Source of the DNA: Sulfitobacter sp.
GTDB taxonomy: Bacteria > Pseudomonadota > Alphaproteobacteria > Rhodobacterales > Rhodobacteraceae
Reading direction: 5' to 3'
NCBI GenBank assembly: GCA_024636445.1
Contig: JAGXHE010000182.1
Location: 1 to 33,202, forward strand
DNA: 33,202 nucleotides
Program-made: the position numbers and the translations under genes
The notes under the pieces: generated by a model
The model's database searches: none
Told to the model about the DNA's origin: nothing
Seen by the model: the letters and a program-made list of their open reading frames with translations, nothing else
Part shown: one piece after another, positions 27,853 to 33,202 of the stretch
Position numbering within the stretch: the first letter of the stretch is position 1
How the letters are laid out: every line of letters starts with the position of its first letter

Positions 27853-28320
27853 ATGCATTATTCTGATAATCTGCTGAAAGACGTGTTGAAGCGCACCAAA
27901 GTGATCGCGGTGGTGGGCGTGTCGACCAATCCGGTGCGGCCCAGCCACTATGTCGCGCGCTACCTGTCGTTGCGCGGATACCGCGTGATCGGGGTAAATC
28001 CCGGTGCCGAAGGTCAGATGCTGTTCGGCCAGCGTATCGTGGCCAACCTGTCGGATATCGACGCGCCGGTGGATATGGTCGATATTTTTCGCAAGCCCGA
28101 AGCGGTGCCCGAGATCGTCGATGAGGCGCTCGAGGTCTTTGCCGGCCTGCGCACCGTCTGGATGCAGATCGGGGTCCAGCACGCCGAAGCGGCCGCCAAG
28201 GCCGAAGCGCGGGGGATCACGGTGATCCAGAACCGGTGCCCCAAGATCGAATACCAGCGGCTGTTCGGTGAATTGCGGATGGGTGGGTTCGCCACGGGGA
28301 TCATCAGTTCGAAGCTGTGA
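27853..28320 (+). CDS. CoA-binding domain protein (YccU-like)
   Basis: [91 protein letters not shown]. Confidence 0.9.
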   Translation: MHYSDNLLKDVLKRTKVIAVVGVSTNPVRPSHYVARYLSLRGYRVIGVNPGAEGQMLFGQRIVANLSDIDAPVDMVDIFRKPEAVPEIVDEALEVFAGLRTVWMQIGVQHAEAAAKAEARGITVIQNRCPKIEYQRLFGELRMGGFATGIISSKL

Positions 28321-28321
28321 T

Positions 28322-28383
28322 GTTTCTGGGGCTCTGCCCCGTCGCTGGCGCTCCTCCCCGGGATATTTTGAGCCAAAAGAAAG
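28322..28383. repeat. Candidate copy of a Rhodobacterales interspersed intergenic repeat with internal GGGGC-TCT-GCCCC palindrome
   Basis: GTTTCTGGGGCTCTGCCCCGTCGCTGGCGCTCCTCCCCGGGATATTTTGAGCCAAAAGAAA between convergent genes; resembles from memory a motif frequent between Roseobacter-group genes. Only one copy in this window. Confidence 0.5.
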
Positions 28384-28384
28384 C

Positions 28385-28690
28385 CTAGCGTGCGGCTTTT
28401 TCCGCGATGCCCGATTGGGATTGTCGGCGGCCAAGTTCCGCCAGCACGTCGTCGAACGACACGTCGCGGGAGGCGAGCATGACCAGCAGGTGATAGATCA
28501 CGTCTGCGGCCTCGGAGGTCAGCGCCGCCTTGTCGTCGCGGACGGCTTCGATGATGGCCTCGATGGCCTCTTCTCCGAATTTTTCGGCGCATTTCTCCGG
28601 GCCCTTGGCCAAAAGCTGGGCGGTCCAGCTGCTCGCGGGATCGGCGGATTTGCGGGCGAGAATCGTGGCGTAAAGATCGTTCAGGGTCAT
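28385..28690 (-). CDS. hisE: Phosphoribosyl-ATP diphosphatase
   Basis: [81 protein letters not shown]. Confidence 0.95.
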   Translation of the reverse strand: MTLNDLYATILARKSADPASSWTAQLLAKGPEKCAEKFGEEAIEAIIEAVRDDKAALTSEAADVIYHLLVMLASRDVSFDDVLAELGRRQSQSGIAEKAAR

Positions 28691-29448
28691 GTCAGTCTCA
28701 TGTTCAGGCCTGCGGCGGCCATATGCGCCTTTGCCTCGGCAATGGTATACGTGCCGAAGTGGAAGATCGACGCGGCCAGCACCGCCGAAGCGTGGCCTTC
28801 GCGCACGCCGTCGACCAGGTGGTCCAGGTTGCCTACACCGCCCGATGCGATGACGGGCACCGACACCGCATCGGCGATGGCGCGGGTCAGTGGCAGGTTG
28901 AAGCCCTGCTTGGTGCCGTCGCGGTCCATCGAGGTCAGCAAGATCTCACCGGCGCCCTTGGCGGCGGCTGTCATCGCAAATTCCACCGCGTCGATGCCCG
29001 TGGGTTTGCGCCCGCCGTGGGTGAAGATTTCCCAGCGGCCGGGCGCCACGGTCTTGACGTCGATGGCGCAGACGATGCACTGGCTGCCGAAACGGTCTGC
29101 GGCGCGGGCCAGCACGTCGGGGTCGGCCACGGCGGCGGAATTGAAGCTGACCTTGTCCGCGCCTGCCAGCAGCAGATCGCGCACATCTTCCGAGGTGCGC
29201 ACGCCGCCGCCTACCGTGAGCGGGATATAGCAGGCCTCGGCGGTGCGGCGGACCACGTCGAACATGGTGCCGCGATTCTCGTGGGTGGCGTGGATATCGA
29301 GAAAGCACAGCTCGTCGGCACCCGCGGCATCATAGGCGCGCGCGGCATCCACCGGATCGCCTGCGTCCACCAGATCGACGAAATTCACGCCCTTGACCAC
29401 GCGGCCATCGGCGACATCAAGACAGGGGATAATGCGGGTTTTAAGCAT
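28687..29448 (-). CDS. hisF: Imidazole glycerol phosphate synthase subunit HisF
   Basis: [55 protein letters not shown]...[18 protein letters not shown]. Confidence 0.97.
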   Translation of the reverse strand: MLKTRIIPCLDVADGRVVKGVNFVDLVDAGDPVDAARAYDAAGADELCFLDIHATHENRGTMFDVVRRTAEACYIPLTVGGGVRTSEDVRDLLLAGADKVSFNSAAVADPDVLARAADRFGSQCIVCAIDVKTVAPGRWEIFTHGGRKPTGIDAVEFAMTAAAKGAGEILLTSMDRDGTKQGFNLPLTRAIADAVSVPVIASGGVGNLDHLVDGVREGHASAVLAASIFHFGTYTIAEAKAHMAAAGLNMRLT

Positions 29449-29519
29449 GGGGTTGCTATAGGCGTGTGTGGGGGTTGGGGCAAGCCCGCGCAGCCCCCTT
29501 TGGGCAAACGCAAGCCCGC

Positions 29520-30242
29520 CTAGTCGCGCGCCAGAACCTTGAGCGCCTGCGCCAGATCAATCGCACCGTCATAGAGCGCGCGGCCCGAGATGGCGCCCGA
29601 GATGACGCCCGTGGCCTTGAGCGCGCGCAGATCGTCCAGCGACGACACGCCGCCCGAGGCGATCACCGGAATCGACACGGCGCGGGCCAGGTCGGCGGTG
29701 GCGTCCACGTTGGGCCCGCCCATCGCACCGTCGCGCATGATGTCGGTGTAGATGATCGCGGCCACGCCTGCGTCCTCGAACGATTTCGCAAGGTCGGTGA
29801 CCATCACGTCGGTCTCTTCGGCCCAGCCCTTGGTCGCCACGCGGCCATTGCGCGCGTCGATGCCCACGGCGACCTTGCCCGGAAAGGCACGCGCTGCTTC
29901 GCGCACCAGATCGGGGTTTTCCACCGCCACCGTGCCCAGAATGACGCGGGCAAGGCCTTTGTCCAGCCAGCTTTCGATGGTGGCCATGTCGCGGATACCG
30001 CCGCCCAGCTGGGCGGGGACGGGACAGGCCTTGAGGATCGCCTCGACGGGGGCCGCGTTGACCGGCTGCCCGGCAAAGGCACCGTTCAGATCGACCAGAT
30101 GCAGCCATGTGCATCCCGCATCGACAAAGGCACGCGCCTGGGCTGCGGGATCGTCGTTGAACACGGTCGATTGAGCCATGTCGCCGTGTACCAGACGCAC
30201 GGCTTGACCGTCTTTGAGATCAATGGCGGGATATAGGATCAT
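29520..30242 (-). CDS. hisA: Phosphoribosylformimino-5-aminoimidazole carboxamide ribotide isomerase HisA
   Basis: [58 protein letters not shown]...[15 protein letters not shown]; start at 30242, not 30560. Confidence 0.97.
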   Translation of the reverse strand: MILYPAIDLKDGQAVRLVHGDMAQSTVFNDDPAAQARAFVDAGCTWLHLVDLNGAFAGQPVNAAPVEAILKACPVPAQLGGGIRDMATIESWLDKGLARVILGTVAVENPDLVREAARAFPGKVAVGIDARNGRVATKGWAEETDVMVTDLAKSFEDAGVAAIIYTDIMRDGAMGGPNVDATADLARAVSIPVIASGGVSSLDDLRALKATGVISGAISGRALYDGAIDLAQALKVLARD

Positions 30243-30371
30243 CGGGCGCACCTTTTTGTTTCGGAACGCTTTGGCACGGGTCCGCCGGATTTGCAACGCG
30301 ACCCTACGACAACCTTGCCAGATGCCGCGGCCCTGTATCAGGGTGAAGCGGCAAACAGGGAGGAGACCCGG

Positions 30372-30755
30372 ATGAAACGCTTTATTATTGCAGCTGCGAT
30401 GGGTGTAGCCATGGCAGGGTCGGTGCTGGCCGAACCGGTGCTGGGCACGTGGCAGACGCAAGTGGACGATGGCGCATATGCCTATGTCAAATTCGAGCCG
30501 TGTGGTGCGGCGCTGTGCGGGAGTGTTACGAGAACCTTTGACGGAAGCGGCGAAATTCAATCGTCGATTATCGGTAGAAATCTGGTTAGCAACATGAAAG
30601 CTGACGGTGGTGGCGCGTACAGCGGTGGTACGATTTGGCAGCCCTCCAAAGACAGGGAGTTCAAATCGAAGATGGAGCTTTCGGGCGATACGCTGAATGT
30701 GTCAGGCTGCTTTGGCCCGATCTGCAAGAAACAGACGTGGAGCCGCGTGGACTAG
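30372..30755 (+). CDS. DUF2147 domain secreted protein (copy 1)
   Basis: Signal peptide [20 protein letters not shown] then [40 protein letters not shown]...[20 protein letters not shown]. Confidence 0.85.
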   Translation: MKRFIIAAAMGVAMAGSVLAEPVLGTWQTQVDDGAYAYVKFEPCGAALCGSVTRTFDGSGEIQSSIIGRNLVSNMKADGGGAYSGGTIWQPSKDREFKSKMELSGDTLNVSGCFGPICKKQTWSRVD

Positions 30756-30782
30756 GCGCAGCCAGATTTATCACTCTACCAG

Positions 30783-30811
30783 ATCCGGCCCCCTCGCGTG
30801 GCCGGATTTTT
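30783..30811 (+). terminator. Rho-independent terminator after DUF2147 copy 1
   Basis: ATCCGGCC-CCCTCGCGT-GGCCGGAT then TTTT: 8-bp perfect stem. Confidence 0.85.
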
Positions 30812-30987
30812 ATGCGGCGCGATGCCTCCGGCGGCAATCCGCACATGGGGCCGCAGCGCGTACCCGTTGTGCGGGAGACGTTTTGATTGTGAAGGCGATA
30901 GCTCTATATCGTTTAGCAAGCTCTGAAAGCTTGGCCCGATTCGGGCCCTCGCGGTTCAGGTCGGTATCTCCAAAAGGAGTTGTATTG

Positions 30988-31413
30988 ATGCTTGTTATTT
31001 CAAACACCTATTCCGACGCGTTCCAGCGTATCGGCCAGACGTTGCTGAGCGGAGCCTTGGTTTTGGCTCTGTGGACGTCGCTTGGACATGCGTCGCCGGT
31101 TGGCACCTGGCAAACCGAACCCGACAAGAGGGGGCAGACAGCCCATGTGGTGGCCGAGCCGTGCGGCGCGGGCGTTTGCGGCACGATGACCCGCGTGTTC
31201 GATCCCCAAGGCAATCAGATCGACCATCCCAACGTCGGCAAGCGCCTGTTCTGGAACATGGTTCCGAATGGCGATCAGTACGCAGGTCGGGCCTATGTGC
31301 CTGCCCTCGATATTGAAGTCGACGGGACAATCGAGCTTGACGGTGACACGATGAAAGTCGGCGGTTGCGCAGGGCCTGTGTGCCAAAGCCAGACCTGGCT
31401 TCGGATCGACTGA
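30988..31413 (+). CDS. DUF2147 domain secreted protein (copy 2)
   Basis: HASPVGTWQTEPDKRGQTAHVVAEPCGAGVCGTMTRVFDPQGN...MKVGGCAGPVCQSQTWLRID parallels copy 1; AAAGGAGT upstream of ATG 30988. Confidence 0.85.
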   Translation: MLVISNTYSDAFQRIGQTLLSGALVLALWTSLGHASPVGTWQTEPDKRGQTAHVVAEPCGAGVCGTMTRVFDPQGNQIDHPNVGKRLFWNMVPNGDQYAGRAYVPALDIEVDGTIELDGDTMKVGGCAGPVCQSQTWLRID

Positions 31414-31442
31414 GGTCCTAGTCAAGTCTTGTTCAGCCGCGC

Positions 31443-32081
31443 CTAAGGCTTCCAGTTCAGGAAGTTCGCGATCATCTGCAGGCCTGCGCGCTGGCTTTTC
31501 TCGGGATGGAACTGCATCCCCAGCATCGTGCCGGTGCCGATCACCGCCGTGACATCGCCGCCATAGTCCACATGCGCAAGACGCTGTGCCGGGTCAGTGA
31601 CCTCGAAATGATAGGAATGCACGAAATAGGCGTGATCACCCGTTTCGATGCCGTCGAACACCGGATGCGGCGCGTCCAGAACCAGATCGTTCCAGCCCAT
31701 GTGCGGCACCTTCAGCGCCGCATCGTTCGGAACGATCGGCACCACTTCGCCACCAATCCAGTCCAGCCCCGGCGTCGCGCGGTATTCACGCCCCAGACTG
31801 GCCATAAGCTGCATGCCGACGCAAATGCCCAGAAACGGACGCGCCTTGACCTCGACCGCTTCGCGCAGCGCGGCCAGCAGGCCCGAATGGCCGCTCAGCG
31901 CCTCCCAACAGGCGGGAAATGCGCCGTCACCGGGCAGCACGATGCGGTCGGCCTTGGCCACCACATCGGCGTCGGATGTCACGCAGACGGTGCCGCCGCC
32001 GGTTTCTGCCGCCATCCGCTCGAACGCCTTGTGGGCCGAGTGCAGGTTGCCGCTGTCGTAATCGATAATCGTTGTCAGCAC
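31443..32081 (-). CDS. hisH: Imidazole glycerol phosphate synthase subunit HisH (GTG start)
   Basis: VLTTIIDYDSGNLHSAHKAFERMA..., IVLPGDGAFPACWEAL, RPFLGICVGMQLMASLGRE glutaminase nucleophile, HSYHFEV, MQFHPEKSQRAGLQMIANFLNWKP. Starts just after the hisB stop. Confidence 0.95.
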   Translation of the reverse strand: MLTTIIDYDSGNLHSAHKAFERMAAETGGGTVCVTSDADVVAKADRIVLPGDGAFPACWEALSGHSGLLAALREAVEVKARPFLGICVGMQLMASLGREYRATPGLDWIGGEVVPIVPNDAALKVPHMGWNDLVLDAPHPVFDGIETGDHAYFVHSYHFEVTDPAQRLAHVDYGGDVTAVIGTGTMLGMQFHPEKSQRAGLQMIANFLNWKP

Positions 32082-32082
32082 G

Positions 32083-32670
32083 TTAAAGCGCACCTTTGGT
32101 CGAGGGAATATCATCGGCCTTGCGCGGATCGGTCTCGACCGCGAGGCGCAAGGCGCGGGCGACAGATTTGAACGTCGCTTCGACGATGTGGTGGCTGTTG
32201 ATGCCGTGCAGCATGTCGACATGCAGGGTAATGCCGCCTTGGGTGGCAAATGCGGTAAAGAACTCGCGCACCAGCTCGGTGTCGAAACTGCCGATCTGCG
32301 AGGTGGGCACCGTGACGTTCCACACCAGATAGGGCCGCGCCGACAGGTCCAGCGCCGTGCGCACCAGCGCGTCGTCCATCGGCAACAGGCAACTGCCGTA
32401 GCGCACGATGCCGCGCTTGTCGCCAAGCGCCTGCGCCAGCGCCTGACCCAGTGCGATGCCGGTATCCTCGACGGTGTGGTGGTCGTCGATGTGCAGATCG
32501 CCCTTGGCGCTGATCTTCATGTCGATCAGCGAATGGCGTGCCAACTGGTCCAGCATGTGGTCGAAGAACCCGATGCCGGTGTCGTTGTCATAGGTGCCGG
32601 TGCCATCGAGGTTGATGGTGACCGAAATGTCGGTTTCCGCCGTCTGACGGGTGATGGTAGCGCTGCGCAT
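32083..32670 (-). CDS. hisB: Imidazoleglycerol-phosphate dehydratase
   Basis: [77 protein letters not shown]. Confidence 0.97.
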   Translation of the reverse strand: MRSATITRQTAETDISVTINLDGTGTYDNDTGIGFFDHMLDQLARHSLIDMKISAKGDLHIDDHHTVEDTGIALGQALAQALGDKRGIVRYGSCLLPMDDALVRTALDLSARPYLVWNVTVPTSQIGSFDTELVREFFTAFATQGGITLHVDMLHGINSHHIVEATFKSVARALRLAVETDPRKADDIPSTKGAL

Positions 32671-32805
32671 CGGGGTGCCTCACATGACTGCGCCGCCCTT
32701 ATAGGCGCACGATCCGCGCAGGCCAAGAGCGCGGCAGGCAGGGATTGCGCAGCCCGGTGTATTTGTGCCAGCAATACCACCATAGCAATCGCCCCCGGAG
32801 GCCCC

Positions 32806-33045
32806 ATGTCCACATGCGTTTTCATCCAGATCCAGTGCAAGCCGGGAACGACCTACAAGGTGGCCAAGGAAATTGCGCTGCGCGAAATCCACTCAGAGCT
32901 TTATTCGACCAGTGGCCACTACGAGCTGATGATGAAGGCCTATATCCCCGAGGGCGAAGACGTGGGCAAGTACATCAACGATCACCTGCTGGACATCGAC
33001 GGCATCGAGCGGTCGCTGACGACGATGACGTTCAAGGCGTTTTAG
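32806..33045 (+). CDS. Stand-alone Lrp/AsnC ligand-binding (RAM) domain protein
   Basis: MSTCVFIQIQCKPGTTYKVAKEIALREIHSELYSTSGHYELMMKAYIPEGEDVGKYINDHLLDIDGIERSLTTMTFKAF: AsnC effector domain, no HTH. Confidence 0.85.
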   Translation: MSTCVFIQIQCKPGTTYKVAKEIALREIHSELYSTSGHYELMMKAYIPEGEDVGKYINDHLLDIDGIERSLTTMTFKAF

Positions 33046-33060
33046 CGCGCAGGTTCGCGC

Positions 33061-33090
33061 AGGCCGACGCTTCGCTGCGTCGGCCTTTTT
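33061..33090. terminator. Rho-independent terminator between the convergent RAM gene and xylA
   Basis: GGCCGACGC-TTCGCT-GCGTCGGCC-TTTTT: 9-bp perfect stem. Confidence 0.88.
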
Positions 33091-33096
33091 CAGGTC

Positions 33097-33202
33097 TCAA
33101 ACGTACCGGTTGACGATATTCTCCAGCTTTTCCTGCTGACCCGAGCGTGGCTCGGGGTTGATCCCACCGCCTGCGACCCGTCCCGCGATGGTCGCCAGAT
33201 CA
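33097..33202 (-). CDS. xylA: C-terminal end of xylose isomerase (truncated by the window edge)
   Basis: Minus strand ...[34 protein letters not shown], matching the SGxQExLENxVNxY ending of XylA. Confidence 0.7.
   Translation of the reverse strand, partial: DLATIAGRVAGGGINPEPRSGQQEKLENIVNRYV

Overview
The window reads as a high-GC chromosomal segment of a Rhodobacterales (Roseobacter-type) alphaproteobacterium, nearly all of it intact genes. From left to right:
- pepF (partial), an ATP-dependent DNA ligase with its ligase-associated exonuclease, an alpha/beta hydrolase, an SCP2-like protein and a TPR protein.
- SUV3-like helicase, S4 protein, fdxA, carD.
- cobS and cobT (divergent), an SGNH hydrolase, a CPA2 antiporter, and an Lrp regulator divergent from hppD.
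- A large membrane protein with PilM/GspL-like and PilP/GspC-like ends, a SIMPL protein, metY and a GT-like protein.
- A degenerate ABC transporter fused to a cNMP-binding domain, DUF3307, tRNA-Tyr, rlmB, a zinc-ribbon protein and a CoA-binding protein.
- A his gene cluster (E, F, A, H, B) interrupted by two divergently oriented DUF2147 genes, a stand-alone RAM-domain protein, and the end of xylA.

I saw no phage, transposon, CRISPR array or obvious defence island. The least explained items are the orphan PilM/PilP-like fusion, the ABC-cNMP protein whose ATPase motifs look destroyed, an intergenic sRNA candidate with a terminator, and an intergenic element resembling a lineage-wide repeat. All family calls come from reading motifs; no search was run.
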